NCBI GenBank assembly: GCA_002452735.1
Contig: DKFD01000011.1
Span: 52,506-116,505, forward strand
Source of the DNA: Patescibacteria group bacterium UBA6805
GTDB lineage: Bacteria > Patescibacteriota > Minisyncoccia > Minisyncoccales > Minisyncoccaceae
DNA length: 64,000 nt
Direction of reading: 5' to 3'
Made by a program: the position numbers and the translations under genes. The notes under the pieces were generated by a model. That model did no database searches. It saw only the letters and a list, made by a program, of their open reading frames with translations, and was not told the origin of the DNA. Shown one piece after another: positions 1 to 8,486 of the stretch. How positions within the stretch are numbered: the stretch's first letter is position 1; the number at the start of each line of letters is the position of its first letter.

Positions 1-872
1 TAAAGGAAATCAAGCTGTCCGACATCGGGGCTATTGCCAAGAGTATTAAAAAAGAAGAAATAAGCGTGGAAGCAAAAGACATTGACGAAGCCATTCTCTG
101 GCTCCAACAATCAAGAGCCAAGCTGGAAGACAAGGAAGGGGCGGCCGAGAAAGGGGATTTTGCGGAAATAACCCTGGACAATAAAAGCAAGGACGGATTT
201 ATTCTGGGCAAAGGACACCACATTAAAAACCTGGAAGAGAATTTGCTGGGAATGGAGAAAAACCAGGAAAAGGAGCTTGATTCAGAGGGAGGCAAGATTA
301 AAGTAAGGCTGGATTCCTTGAAAAAAGTCCAATTGCCGGAAATTAACGACGAGTGGGCAAAGACCCTGGGCGACTTCAAAGATCTTGAGGATTTGCGCAA
401 GAGCGCCGAGCAAGGAATAAGGCAGGAAAAAGATATTGCTTTAAGGCAAAAGAAAAGAATTGAGTTTTTGGAAAAGATTGGGGCCAAAACAAAGGTTGAA
501 ATACCGGAAACATTGATTAAAAAAGAGGTTGAAGGCATGATGGACAACCTTAAAGCCAGGGTAAGCAGGGAACTGGGCATTGGTTTTGAAGATTATCTGG
601 CCCAAGTAAAGAAAAACAAAGACCATATTGGCAAGGAATTTGAGAAAATGGCCGAAGAAAGGATAAGGAACTTCCTGATTATAAGGCAAATCATAAAAGA
701 TGAGAAAATAGAGGCTGCGGAAGAGGAAATAAACCAAAGAATCGAGGAAATGCTTAAGGATTATCCCGATTCCGAGCAAGCCGGCAAGGAAATTGACTTA
801 AATAAAATTAGACTATATATTGAAGACGAGATTAAAACCGAGAAAGCTTTTAATCTCTTCGGTCTTAATTAA
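1..872 (+). CDS. tig: Trigger factor, C-terminal portion (5' end outside window)
   Basis: Ribosome-associated chaperone with a prolyl-isomerase domain that meets nascent chains at the exit tunnel. The reading frame is open from base 3, so the gene starts before the window; a GTG at 66 is only an internal Val codon. Visible parts are the end of the ribosome-binding domain (a DIDEAI...L..SRA stretch), the FKBP-like domain carrying GKGHHIKNLEENLLGM, and a long charged helical C-terminal arm rich in Lys and Glu that forms the chaperone cradle. It ends 14 nt before clpP, so the two are probably co-transcribed, a common pairing of folding and degradation genes. The family call is firm; the N-terminal ribosome-docking motif cannot be checked here. 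Confidence 0.9.
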   Translation, partial: KEIKLSDIGAIAKSIKKEEISVEAKDIDEAILWLQQSRAKLEDKEGAAEKGDFAEITLDNKSKDGFILGKGHHIKNLEENLLGMEKNQEKELDSEGGKIKVRLDSLKKVQLPEINDEWAKTLGDFKDLEDLRKSAEQGIRQEKDIALRQKKRIEFLEKIGAKTKVEIPETLIKKEVEGMMDNLKARVSRELGIGFEDYLAQVKKNKDHIGKEFEKMAEERIRNFLIIRQIIKDEKIEAAEEEINQRIEEMLKDYPDSEQAGKEIDLNKIRLYIEDEIKTEKAFNLFGLN

Positions 873-886
873 TAATTTAAAAAAAC

Positions 887-1471
887 ATGAACCTGATACC
901 AACGGTAATCGAGAAGTCGCAACACGGGGAAAGAGCTTACGACATTTATTCCAGGCTTTTAAAAGAGAGGATTATCCTTTTGGCCGGGGTTTTTGACGAC
1001 AACATAGCCAATTCCATAGTGGCTCAGCTCCTGTTTCTGTCTTCAAAAGACCCGAAAAAGGATATTCAGCTGTATATTAACAGCCCGGGAGGGTCGGTTA
1101 CGGCCGGTTTGGCGATTTACGACACCATGCAGTACATAAAACCGGACGTTTCCACTGTTTCCATAGGCATGTCTGCTTCAATGGGCGCTCTGATACTGGC
1201 TGCCGGAGCCAAAGGCAAGCGATATTCTTTGCCCAATTCCGAGATTTTACTCCACCAGGTGGCCGGAGGAGCAAGGGGGCAGGCAACGGAAATAGAGATT
1301 ACGGCCAAGCAGATACTGAAAATCAAAGAAACTCTCAATAAAATACTGGCTAAGCATACCGGCCAGCCGTTATCCAAAATTTCCAAAGACACGGATAGGG
1401 ATTTTTATCTCACTGCCCAGGAAGCGAAGGAATACGGAATCATCGACGAGGTGTTCGGAGGGAAAAAATAG
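887..1471 (+). CDS. clpP: ATP-dependent Clp protease proteolytic subunit
   Basis: Serine peptidase subunit forming the 14-mer barrel that degrades proteins unfolded by ClpX or ClpA-type ATPases in the cytoplasm. The 194-aa length is normal for the family. The nucleophile Ser lies in GMSASMGA, the catalytic His in [14 protein letters not shown], and the Asp in the [13 protein letters not shown] region; the oxyanion-hole GG is in YINSPGGSV. No long propeptide is present. The gene lies 14 nt downstream of the trigger factor gene and is followed directly by an intrinsic terminator, so it closes that operon. The clpX partner is not in this window. Confidence 0.97.
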   Translation: MNLIPTVIEKSQHGERAYDIYSRLLKERIILLAGVFDDNIANSIVAQLLFLSSKDPKKDIQLYINSPGGSVTAGLAIYDTMQYIKPDVSTVSIGMSASMGALILAAGAKGKRYSLPNSEILLHQVAGGARGQATEIEITAKQILKIKETLNKILAKHTGQPLSKISKDTDRDFYLTAQEAKEYGIIDEVFGGKK

Positions 1472-1490
1472 GGGACAGCCCCTGTTTTTT
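1463..1490 (+). terminator. Intrinsic terminator after clpP
   Basis: AGGGG and CCCCT arms enclose an ACAG tetraloop. The hairpin is flanked by A6 upstream and T6 downstream, which can extend the stem and provide the U-tract. It overlaps the last codons of clpP. Confidence 0.75.
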
Positions 1491-1491
1491 C

Positions 1492-1521
1492 TTGACAAGA
1501 AATTAGGCCATAGAGTATAAT
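1492..1521 (+). promoter_or_regulatory. Strong sigma70-type promoter for the Kelch surface protein gene
   Basis: Perfect -35 TTGACA (1492-1497) and perfect -10 TATAAT (1516-1521) are separated by 18 nt, directly after the clpP terminator. The predicted start near 1528 leaves a leader of about 158 nt before the Kelch gene. This is the best consensus promoter in the window. Confidence 0.8.
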
Positions 1522-1554
1522 GGATTAAAGTTAATCATAAAAGGTGAAGTGTTT

Positions 1555-1680
1555 ATGAAAAAACTTTTTATTTGTAGGAATTTTTCCGATTGTTTAATTA
1601 TAAATTTTTTAATTAATAAAAGATATTCTTTAGCATGTGCTAAAGAATTTTTAATAAATAAAAATATAATAAAAAAATAA
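1555..1680 (+). CDS. Possible 41-aa leader ORF upstream of the Kelch gene
   Basis: A short ORF with ATG at 1555 and TAA at 1678-1680 lies between the promoter at 1492-1521 and the Kelch gene, ending 5 nt before the next ATG. It begins MKKLFICRNF and is rich in Ile, Asn, Lys and Phe; a GGTGAAG stretch upstream could serve as a weak ribosome-binding site. It contains the perfect hairpin at 1625-1648. The region is extremely AT-rich, so the frame could be open by chance. No family is recognised. If translated it may act as a leader controlling the hairpin. Confidence 0.3.
   Translation: MKKLFICRNFSDCLIINFLINKRYSLACAKEFLINKNIIKK
1625..1648 (+). promoter_or_regulatory. Perfect 10-bp inverted repeat in the Kelch gene leader
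   Basis: ATTCTTTAGC and GCTAAAGAAT flank an ATGT loop, followed by a T-rich run. It could be an attenuator, an mRNA-stability hairpin or an operator. It lies about 40 nt before the start codon of the surface-protein gene. Confidence 0.5.
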
Positions 1681-1685
1681 ATAAT

Positions 1686-4600
1686 ATGGAAAACAAAATT
1701 TTCAAAACAATATTTTTTCTTTCAATAATATCAATGATTTTTATTGGAGGAGATGTTTGGGCAGATACTTGTAATGTGTGGACGTCTAAAACTAGTATGT
1801 CTATTAGTAGGGGTCACATGGGTTCGGCAGTAGTTAACAATAAAATTTATGTAATAAGTGGTTATTTAGGCAACTATGTAAGAACAAACAAAGTTGAAGA
1901 ATATGACCCAGCCACTAACACATGGACAACTAAGGCCGACATACCTACAGCTAGAGAAATGTTTGGGGCCGCAGCTGTAAACAATAAAATTTATGCAATT
2001 GGAGGAGGAACTCCAAACACAACAGGTATAGTTGAAGAATATGACCCAGCCACTAACACATGGACAACCAAGGCTAACATGCCTACAGATAGAGCTGATT
2101 TTGGTATTGCAACTGTAAATAATAAGATTTATGTAATTGGAGGGATAAGAAATGACGGTGGCGCTGGTAATAAAGTTGAAGAATATGACCCAGCCACTAA
2201 CACATGGACAACCAAGGCCAACATGCCTACTGCAAGAGTGTCTCTTACTGCCGCAGCTGTAAACAATAAAATTTATGCAATTGGAGGGATAAGTGATGGT
2301 GGCTACACAGATCTAAAAATAGTTGAAGAATATGACCCAGCCACTAACACATGGACAACTAAGGCTAACATGCCTACTGCAAGGAGTTATCTTAGTTCAA
2401 ACTCACCAGCTATCAATGGTAAAATTTATGTCATTGGAGGGACTTCTGGAGGATCTTCTACAAACAAAGTTGAAGAATATGACCCAGCCACTAACACATG
2501 GACAACTAAGGCTAATATGATTACAGGTAGAGTTGGTCTTGTTACGGATGCAGTAAACAATAAAATTTATGCGATAGGTGGTTATGATAATAGTTCTTAT
2601 GTATCAATTAATGAAGAATATGCTCCTTGTAACAACGGTTCTTGTGGAACAGCTAACGGTCACGGGTACTATTCAACATCATATATTGATACTTCTTCTG
2701 AAAGATGTTATGCAGGAACATTTGGCGGTTCGTTTGTCGACAATGGTTCTTCTTGGGGCTGGAGTTGTATAGGAACTGATGGTGGGACAACAGCATCTTG
2801 TAGTGCCAATAAAGTTTTGGCAGGAAACTCAAACGGTCAGACACTGAAAAATCCACCGATAAACAACCTCTGCATGTATGGAGAACCGACGACACCGATA
2901 CTGACTGAAGATGTTTGGTATTGGTTTTGTAGAGATAATCCTGGAGTAGACGCAGTCGGTTACACATATAAAACCGCTTGTGGCTATTCTGACGGAGGAA
3001 GCTCATCTTATCCTCCCGAGACAGATCTTTGCAAGCATGGAGAACCCTCTTCAGTGATAACGGGCGAAACATATACATGGACCTGTACTGGGAATGATTC
3101 CCTTTCGGTTAGTTGTTCTACAGACATTAATAGTAAATGCGGAACAGCTGATAGACATGGATACTCGGCGACTTCATACATAGATCTTAGTGAAGAAAGA
3201 TGTCAGTCAGGATCAGCATTCGGCGGTGTATTTATCGACAGCGGTTCTTTTTGGAATTGGACCTGTGGCGTTAGTTCTTCGTCTTGGACGATAAATGCAT
3301 CTATGCCGGTTAGCGGTGAAGATATTAGGCCTCACACGGCGGTTATCAATGGAAAAATTTATATCATCAAAACATCGGCCCCTAGTGTTCATGAATATAA
3401 TCCAAGTACTAATACTTGGGTAGCAAAGGCCAGCATGCCCACTGCGAGAGAGGATCTTTCTAAGGCGTCTAAGGCGATAGTTATTAATAACAAAATATAT
3501 GTATTAGGAGGAAGGATTTTAGGTGTTAATTTAAAAAACAATGAAATGTATGATCCGGCTACTAATACTTGGACGATAAAAGCGCAAATGCCCACAACTG
3601 CTTATGAATCGGGCATAGTAGCTGTTAATGGAAAAATATATCTAATCGGTATGAATGGTGCTTCTAGAACAGTCTATGAATATAATCCAAATACCGACAC
3701 ATGGACAAACAAAGGATCAGCCATTCCCAACGAAAGGACTGCTAATACTGGAGGGATGACAGCGGTTGTCGATGGCAAAATTTATGTCATTGGAGGTAAT
3801 TCTACGGGTTCTACTGACGAATACGATCTAGTCACTAACACCTGGACGACCAAAGCCAATATGGTTTTTCCGATACAAGATGGAGTAGTAGCGGTCGTCG
3901 ATAAAAAAATATATATTCTGGGGGGCAGAGATATGGACTGGATACCCAAAATGTGGAACCAACAATACGATCCGACCACTAACACATGGAATAGTTTAGC
4001 TAATGTCCCTTATAATACATCCAATGTGGTCCCCGGATTGGCTGTTCTCGACAACAAAATATATCTGATGGGACTTAGTGGTAGTTCTACTACAAGAAAT
4101 TTTTATGAATTCAATCCAATCACTAATATTTGGTATTATAAAACACCAATGAACTTCGAAAAAGAACGTTTTGGGGTAGCGGTCGTCGACAATGTAATTT
4201 ATACCATCGGGGGATGGAATCGCAACGAAAACGAATCATACGGGTTTTCGAGTACCTGCTTTGCCAACAAGGTTGCGACTGGAAATGCTGACGGTCAAAT
4301 ACTGAAAAACGAGCCTTTAGTCGATCTTTGCGAATACGGAGAAACAACAACACCGATCCTGGCTGACGATGTTTGGAATTGGACCTGTACCAATAATCCC
4401 GGAGTGGACGCATTCGGCCTTGCTTATAAAACAACTTGTGGTTCTTCCCATGGAGGATTTTCTTCAGAGCCACCAACTGATTTATGTAAACACGGAACGC
4501 CTTCTGAGGTTATAGATAATCCTTTAACCTATGATTGGACCTGTATGGGAGATGATTCATTGGCAGTTACTTGTCAGGCTCCAAAAGAGTTTTCTTGCGG

Positions 4601-6092
4601 TAATAATTTTATAGATTCTCGTGATAGTCAAACATATTCTACTGTTCAAATAGGAGACCAATGCTGGATGAAAGAGAATTTAAATTATACAACAGGAAAT
4701 AGTTGGTGTTATGATGATAATCCTGCTAATTGTGATATTTACGGAAGATTATACAATGCAAGCACCGCTCAAACTGCTTGTCCTTCGGGGTGGTATTTGC
4801 CAAGCGACGCCGAGTTTGGTGTTTTATTTAGTTTTGCTAGTCAGAGCATGAATAAGCTTCGAGCTTCCCCTCCTGCTTGGGACGGACAAGACAGTTATGG
4901 ATTTAATGTACTTCCCTCTGGAGGGCGAGTTAGTGGCGCATACGAGCATCTTGGTTCGATGAGTGGTTTTTGGGATTCTGGTACGGTATTAGGATATCAT
5001 ATTGTCAAGCAGTTTTTTTCAGGCATGGATGTGGCGATTGCATACGCAGGAGAACCTTACGAGCCCAATGGTTATGCGGTTCGATGCCTTAAAGGTCCTG
5101 TTGATGGCGCTTGCGGTGCCAGCCAGGGCGGACTTTCGTCCACTCCTCCCGAGGCAGGTCTTTGCAGCGCCGGCAATCCTTCTTTTGTGACAACCAATGC
5201 CACGACATATACCTGGACCTGTAACAGTCCCGGAGGCGGGAGCGATGCTAATTGTTCGTCCAATAGGATATCATTCAACAATCCTTATGACATTAACAGC
5301 GATGAATCGTGCTGGTTCTGCGAATATTACTATGACACGGGTGGAATCCTGAGAGAAGGAAAACTAAACAACGGCATAGCGGATTTGGAATTTAAGTTTA
5401 CCACCAACGCTTCCGATTACAACTCTTATAAATTTGCCATAGGTACAATTAATGACGTGAGCCAGGCAATGCAAACCGACGGATGGCTTTCCGTTTCTTC
5501 TTCTGAAACATTATTCAGCGGAGCAAAAGTAAGAAGGTCGGGAGCAGACCAGAAAGAGGGGAGCAACGGTTTCTTGCTTACTTATACCAAGACATACTAT
5601 TGGTGGGTGAAATTAAGGAAGCCGGACTTGACGGAAACAGAATGGATGGCGGGAGGAACATTAATCACTCCCGAGAAAGCGTTCCCGATAGTAAGGATAG
5701 CGGCCGACAAGGCAATCGTGACCGTGGGAACGAACATTCAGTATTGTGCCAACGCAGAGGGTGATTGCGCCCCGGTCTGCTGGACCGGAACGGGTGCCCC
5801 AGTGGTTGACCCTGATAATTATAACTGGCATTGCAGTGTTTGCTTTAATTCAAGCAATCAGCCCGTGGCTTGTACTAGCGGAAACGCATCTTTCTCATGG
5901 GTTTTGCCTACGGACAGCGGTGCCTACATGAATTCAACAACCGAACTAAGCGCCAATCCGGTATTCAGATTCAACCAGGTAATCCAGACATTTAAACCGG
6001 GATTGGCCATAACAGGGTCCGAGTGCGCCGCCGAGGGAGAAACAGGAACAAAGGCGCCGTTGCCCAAATGGAGGGAGGTTTCACCGTTTTAA
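1686..6092 (+). CDS. Large secreted Kelch-repeat / FISUMP-domain surface protein
   Basis: A 1468-aa exported protein of unknown function, probably displayed on or released from the cell and involved in adhesion. A signal peptide (about residues 1-26, ending VWA before DTC) is followed by a first Kelch propeller (about 28-310, repeats built on EEYDPATNTWTTKA and NNKIYAIGG), Cys-rich modules (about 315-530), a second and more diverged Kelch block (about 535-860), more Cys-rich modules, and a FISUMP-type domain (about 990-1150: IGDQCWMKENL, CPSGWYLPSD, AVRCLKG). One further Cys module and a C-terminal region ending PLPKWREVSPF complete it. No sortase motif or C-terminal membrane helix is visible. 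The first Kelch block holds five identical 38-bp DNA repeats. Base composition changes from AT-rich to GC-richer near 5.1 kb, suggesting a mosaic gene. Start is the ATG preceding the signal peptide. Confidence 0.85.
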   Translation: MENKIFKTIFFLSIISMIFIGGDVWADTCNVWTSKTSMSISRGHMGSAVVNNKIYVISGYLGNYVRTNKVEEYDPATNTWTTKADIPTAREMFGAAAVNNKIYAIGGGTPNTTGIVEEYDPATNTWTTKANMPTDRADFGIATVNNKIYVIGGIRNDGGAGNKVEEYDPATNTWTTKANMPTARVSLTAAAVNNKIYAIGGISDGGYTDLKIVEEYDPATNTWTTKANMPTARSYLSSNSPAINGKIYVIGGTSGGSSTNKVEEYDPATNTWTTKANMITGRVGLVTDAVNNKIYAIGGYDNSSYVSINEEYAPCNNGSCGTANGHGYYSTSYIDTSSERCYAGTFGGSFVDNGSSWGWSCIGTDGGTTASCSANKVLAGNSNGQTLKNPPINNLCMYGEPTTPILTEDVWYWFCRDNPGVDAVGYTYKTACGYSDGGSSSYPPETDLCKHGEPSSVITGETYTWTCTGNDSLSVSCSTDINSKCGTADRHGYSATSYIDLSEERCQSGSAFGGVFIDSGSFWNWTCGVSSSSWTINASMPVSGEDIRPHTAVINGKIYIIKTSAPSVHEYNPSTNTWVAKASMPTAREDLSKASKAIVINNKIYVLGGRILGVNLKNNEMYDPATNTWTIKAQMPTTAYESGIVAVNGKIYLIGMNGASRTVYEYNPNTDTWTNKGSAIPNERTANTGGMTAVVDGKIYVIGGNSTGSTDEYDLVTNTWTTKANMVFPIQDGVVAVVDKKIYILGGRDMDWIPKMWNQQYDPTTNTWNSLANVPYNTSNVVPGLAVLDNKIYLMGLSGSSTTRNFYEFNPITNIWYYKTPMNFEKERFGVAVVDNVIYTIGGWNRNENESYGFSSTCFANKVATGNADGQILKNEPLVDLCEYGETTTPILADDVWNWTCTNNPGVDAFGLAYKTTCGSSHGGFSSEPPTDLCKHGTPSEVIDNPLTYDWTCMGDDSLAVTCQAPKEFSCGNNFIDSRDSQTYSTVQIGDQCWMKENLNYTTGNSWCYDDNPANCDIYGRLYNASTAQTACPSGWYLPSDAEFGVLFSFASQSMNKLRASPPAWDGQDSYGFNVLPSGGRVSGAYEHLGSMSGFWDSGTVLGYHIVKQFFSGMDVAIAYAGEPYEPNGYAVRCLKGPVDGACGASQGGLSSTPPEAGLCSAGNPSFVTTNATTYTWTCNSPGGGSDANCSSNRISFNNPYDINSDESCWFCEYYYDTGGILREGKLNNGIADLEFKFTTNASDYNSYKFAIGTINDVSQAMQTDGWLSVSSSETLFSGAKVRRSGADQKEGSNGFLLTYTKTYYWWVKLRKPDLTETEWMAGGTLITPEKAFPIVRIAADKAIVTVGTNIQYCANAEGDCAPVCWTGTGAPVVDPDNYNWHCSVCFNSSNQPVACTSGNASFSWVLPTDSGAYMNSTTELSANPVFRFNQVIQTFKPGLAITGSECAAEGETGTKAPLPKWREVSPF
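1893..2506 (+). repeat. Five perfect 38-bp direct repeats inside the first Kelch block
   Basis: The segment encoding VEEYDPATNTWTT is identical base for base at 1893-1930, 2031-2068, 2175-2212, 2322-2359 and 2469-2506 (periods 138, 144, 147, 147). Copies in the second Kelch block (about 3.4-4.1 kb) encode similar motifs with many synonymous changes. Identity at third codon positions implies recent duplication or gene conversion. Confidence 0.9.
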
Positions 6093-6229
6093 TAAAACAG
6101 AGCGATAGGCTTTATGCTTAATCTGCCGGCTCTTCTGTTTGCACGGGGAGCAGGAAGGGGCGACACAGGAACCAATGCCTGGTCGCCCCCCTCAAATGGA
6201 AAGAATGGCGTCATGGTTAAAGAAATTTT
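6093..6229 (+). other. Non-coding stretch with a degenerate copy of the Kelch gene 3' end
   Basis: No complete ORF is seen. Bases 6160-6220 resemble 6034-6092, the end of the Kelch gene: both encode a (G)-E/D-T-G-T run followed by a short gap and L/P-K-W-R/K-E. Reading the downstream copy through needs one frame change at the C6 run (6186-6191) and would end KWKEWRHG. It looks like a relic of another surface-protein gene or a tail duplication. Confidence 0.4.
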
Positions 6230-6258
6230 AAAACCCCTTGTCTTTACAGGGGTTTTTT
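6230..6258 (+). terminator. Intrinsic terminator downstream of the Kelch gene
   Basis: AAAACCCC (6230-6237) pairs with GGGGTTTT (6249-6256) around an 11-nt loop and is followed by further T residues. It is the only terminator candidate between the Kelch gene and rny. Confidence 0.75.
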
Positions 6259-6266
6259 GATATAAT
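6238..6266 (+). promoter_or_regulatory. Candidate promoter for rny
   Basis: TTGTCT (6238-6243), a 17-nt spacer and a perfect TATAAT (6261-6266). It is embedded in the terminator loop and right arm, and predicts a leader of about 125 nt. Bases 6270-6399 hold no other recognised feature. Confidence 0.5.
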
Positions 6267-6399
6267 GAAATCGTAGATTATTAGATTAATTTGAATCTTT
6301 GGTAACAATTTAAGATTTAACTCAATGAAGTCAAGAAGATTATCTTAAAGAATGACAAAAGCATAGGTATTTTTATGTGCCAAATTTTCAACTACATGT

Positions 6400-7932
6400 A
6401 TGATGGAAACCTTAACACCCTTTGCCATGGTTACGATTGCTGTGGCCACTGGAGCCGTAATCGGCTATTATGTCCGCCAATCGATTGCCAGGAAACGGGC
6501 GGGAACAATAGAAGCAGAGCTTCAAAAAAAGATAATTCAAACCAAGCAAGCGGCTGAAGAAATCGTTTCCAAGGCCAAAGAAAGAGCAGAGACCTTGGAG
6601 AAAAAAACATACGCTGACCTGGAAGAAAGACAAAAAGTATTAGTCAGGGCGGAAAACCGCATTTTGAAAAAAGAAGAAGACTTTGAGAACAAGGAAAAAG
6701 AAATTGTTGTCAAAGAGAAAGAGGTTTTTTCAAAAGTGGAGAAGCTGAAAGAAATCAAAAAAGACCTGGACGTTCTGAAGGAAGAGACCCTGAAGAATCT
6801 GGAAAAGATATCGGGACTGAGCAAAGACCAGGCCAAAGAAGAACTCTTGGCCAAAGCAGAAAGAGAATATCAGGCGGAGATTCTGGACAGGATAAGAAAA
6901 ATGGAAGAGAGGGGAACAGAGCAATACGAAAGAAAAGCCAAGGAGATTTTAAGCAACGCCATCCAATCATACGCCTTGTCTCAGGCCCAGGAGCTTACCA
7001 CCTCCTCGGTTGACATTCCTTCGGACGAGATAAAAGGAAGGATTATCGGGAAAGAGGGAAGGAATATCAGGGCCTTTGAAAAGGCGACCGGCGTGGAATT
7101 GATTGTTGACGAAACTCCGGGAGTGGTTATTCTTTCAAGTTTTAACCCCATAAGAAGAGAAATCGCCAAGATTGCCCTGGAAAGGCTTTTGAGAGACGGG
7201 AGAATCCAGCCGGCCAGGGTGGAGCAGGAAATTGAAAAAGCGGAAGAGGAGGTGAACAAAAAGACGAAAGAGGCGGGCGAGGCAGCGGTTTACGAAGCAG
7301 GGGTTCTGGATTTGCCGGAGAAGCTGACGCAGATTCTGGGAAGATTGCAATATAGAACAAGTTACGGCCAGAATGTATTGAATCATTCGATAGAAGTGTC
7401 GCTCTTGGCTGGCGTCATCGCCTCGGAACTGGGCCTTGATGTGCCGTTGTGCAGGAAAGCCGGGCTTCTTCACGATATAGGGAAAGCCCTTGACTATAAG
7501 GCAGAAGGGTCGCATACTGATATCGGAGGCAAGATTTTGGAGAAATTTGACATAGACCCGAGAATAATCATAGCCATCAAATCCCACCACGAAGAATATC
7601 CTTATGAAAGCGTAGAAGCGAGGATTATCCAGGCCGCTGACCAGGTATCGGGTGCAAGGCCCGGAGCCAGGAAGGATTCGCTGGAGAATTACTTGAAGAG
7701 ATTGGGAGACCTGGAAGATATTGCTTTGTCCTTCCCGGGAGTGGAAAAGGCTTATGCCATTCAGGGCGGGAGGGAAATCAGGATTTTTGTTAAGCCCGGA
7801 GACATTGATGATTTGACGGCTCACAAGCTGGCCAGGGACATTGCCAAAAAAATTCAGGAAGAGCTGAGATATCCGGGAGAAATCAAAGTCAATTTGATAC
7901 GCGAAATGAGAGTGGTTGAATATGCGAAATAA
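6400..7932 (+). CDS. rny: Ribonuclease Y
   Basis: Membrane-anchored endoribonuclease that starts mRNA decay in bacteria lacking RNase E. The 510-aa length is typical. One N-terminal membrane helix (about residues 6-27) is followed by a long coiled coil (about 30-190), a KH RNA-binding domain (about 200-265, with GRIIGKEGRNIRAFE) and an HD phosphohydrolase domain (about 325-420) containing LNHSIEVS and LLHDIGKA. ATG occurs at both 6400 and 6403; either gives the same protein minus one residue. A candidate promoter lies about 135 nt upstream. The next gene, HU, is 89 nt away. Confidence 0.96.
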   Translation: MMETLTPFAMVTIAVATGAVIGYYVRQSIARKRAGTIEAELQKKIIQTKQAAEEIVSKAKERAETLEKKTYADLEERQKVLVRAENRILKKEEDFENKEKEIVVKEKEVFSKVEKLKEIKKDLDVLKEETLKNLEKISGLSKDQAKEELLAKAEREYQAEILDRIRKMEERGTEQYERKAKEILSNAIQSYALSQAQELTTSSVDIPSDEIKGRIIGKEGRNIRAFEKATGVELIVDETPGVVILSSFNPIRREIAKIALERLLRDGRIQPARVEQEIEKAEEEVNKKTKEAGEAAVYEAGVLDLPEKLTQILGRLQYRTSYGQNVLNHSIEVSLLAGVIASELGLDVPLCRKAGLLHDIGKALDYKAEGSHTDIGGKILEKFDIDPRIIIAIKSHHEEYPYESVEARIIQAADQVSGARPGARKDSLENYLKRLGDLEDIALSFPGVEKAYAIQGGREIRIFVKPGDIDDLTAHKLARDIAKKIQEELRYPGEIKVNLIREMRVVEYAK

Positions 7933-8021
7933 TAAAATAAAAGGTCGATGCAAATTCTAACAGGTTTGATTTTGGAAATTAATCAGACAATTGATTTTCA
8001 AGCCCCAAACCTTAAACAAAA

Positions 8022-8294
8022 ATGACAAAAGAAGATATCGTCGAAGCAATCGTTAAAAAGACAGCGATGTCCAAGAAAGACGCGGTTGAAGCTTTGAATA
8101 CCATTATTGAAGAAATCACCAAGGTTCTTTCCAAAGGAGGTCAAGTCGTTTTGACAGGCTTTGGAACGTTTAGAGTGGGAGCCAGGGCAGCGAGAGAGGG
8201 AAGAAATCCCAAGACAGGAGAAAAGATTAAGATTCCGGCAATGAAGAGCCCTAAGTTTAAAGCAGGAAAAGCTTTAAAGGACGCTGTAAGATAG
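8022..8294 (+). CDS. hup: HU-family DNA-binding protein
   Basis: Small histone-like protein that bends and compacts DNA as a dimer. The 90-aa length is exactly that of the HU/IHF family. The N-terminal helical dimerisation part (MTKEDIVEAIVKK...) is followed by the signature LTGFGTFRVGARAAREGRNP, where the GF.F core and the Pro at the tip of the DNA-binding arm are both present; the C-terminal helix ends GKALKDAVR. It cannot be assigned to HU-alpha, HU-beta or IHF from sequence alone. The 89-nt upstream gap holds an AAAAGGTCG stretch also found in two other leaders of this window. An intrinsic terminator follows. Confidence 0.95.
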   Translation: MTKEDIVEAIVKKTAMSKKDAVEALNTIIEEITKVLSKGGQVVLTGFGTFRVGARAAREGRNPKTGEKIKIPAMKSPKFKAGKALKDAVR

Positions 8295-8307
8295 TTTCAA
8301 AATAAAG

Positions 8308-8335
8308 AATCGCCCGTTAATGCGGGCGATTTTCT
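8308..8335 (+). terminator. Intrinsic terminator after hup
   Basis: A nine-base arm AATCGCCCG (8308-8316) and its complement CGGGCGATT (8323-8331) enclose a six-base loop, followed by a T-rich tail. It separates hup from the convergent tRNA-Ala. Confidence 0.85.
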
Positions 8336-8341
8336 TTATGG

Positions 8342-8412
8342 TGGACCCGCGGGGAATTGAACCCCGGACTCGTCGATGCCATCGACGTGTGTTACCTCTA
8401 TACTACGGGCCC
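8342..8412 (-). tRNA. tRNA-Ala(GGC)
   Basis: Full cloverleaf on the minus strand. The acceptor GGGCCCG pairs with CGGGTCC and includes the G3:U70 wobble that specifies alanine. The anticodon stem CGTCG/CGACG encloses a loop with GGC at 34-36. Discriminator is A; CCA is not encoded. Confidence 0.95.
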
Positions 8413-8420
8413 GTTCTTTT

Positions 8421-8448
8421 ATTATATGGTTTTTAAATAAAAAAACAA
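8421..8448 (-). promoter_or_regulatory. Promoter for tRNA-Ala(GGC)
   Basis: On the minus strand TTGTTT (8448-8443), a 16-nt spacer and perfect TATAAT (8426-8421), ending 8 nt before the mature tRNA 5' end. Confidence 0.6.
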
Positions 8449-8486
8449 GCTTGCTATTTGGTTAAAATTGATATATTGTATATATA

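Noticed and set aside
1893..2506. Regularly spaced repeats as a CRISPR array
   Set aside because: The repeats encode Kelch motifs in frame within a long ORF, and the intervening 100-109 nt are coding and themselves related.
6375..6557. 60-codon ORF overlapping the rny start
   Set aside because: It covers the rny start region in another frame and shows no protein-like features.
7135..7953. 272-codon minus-strand ORF opposite rny
   Set aside because: Antisense shadow of RNase Y with no recognisable protein features.
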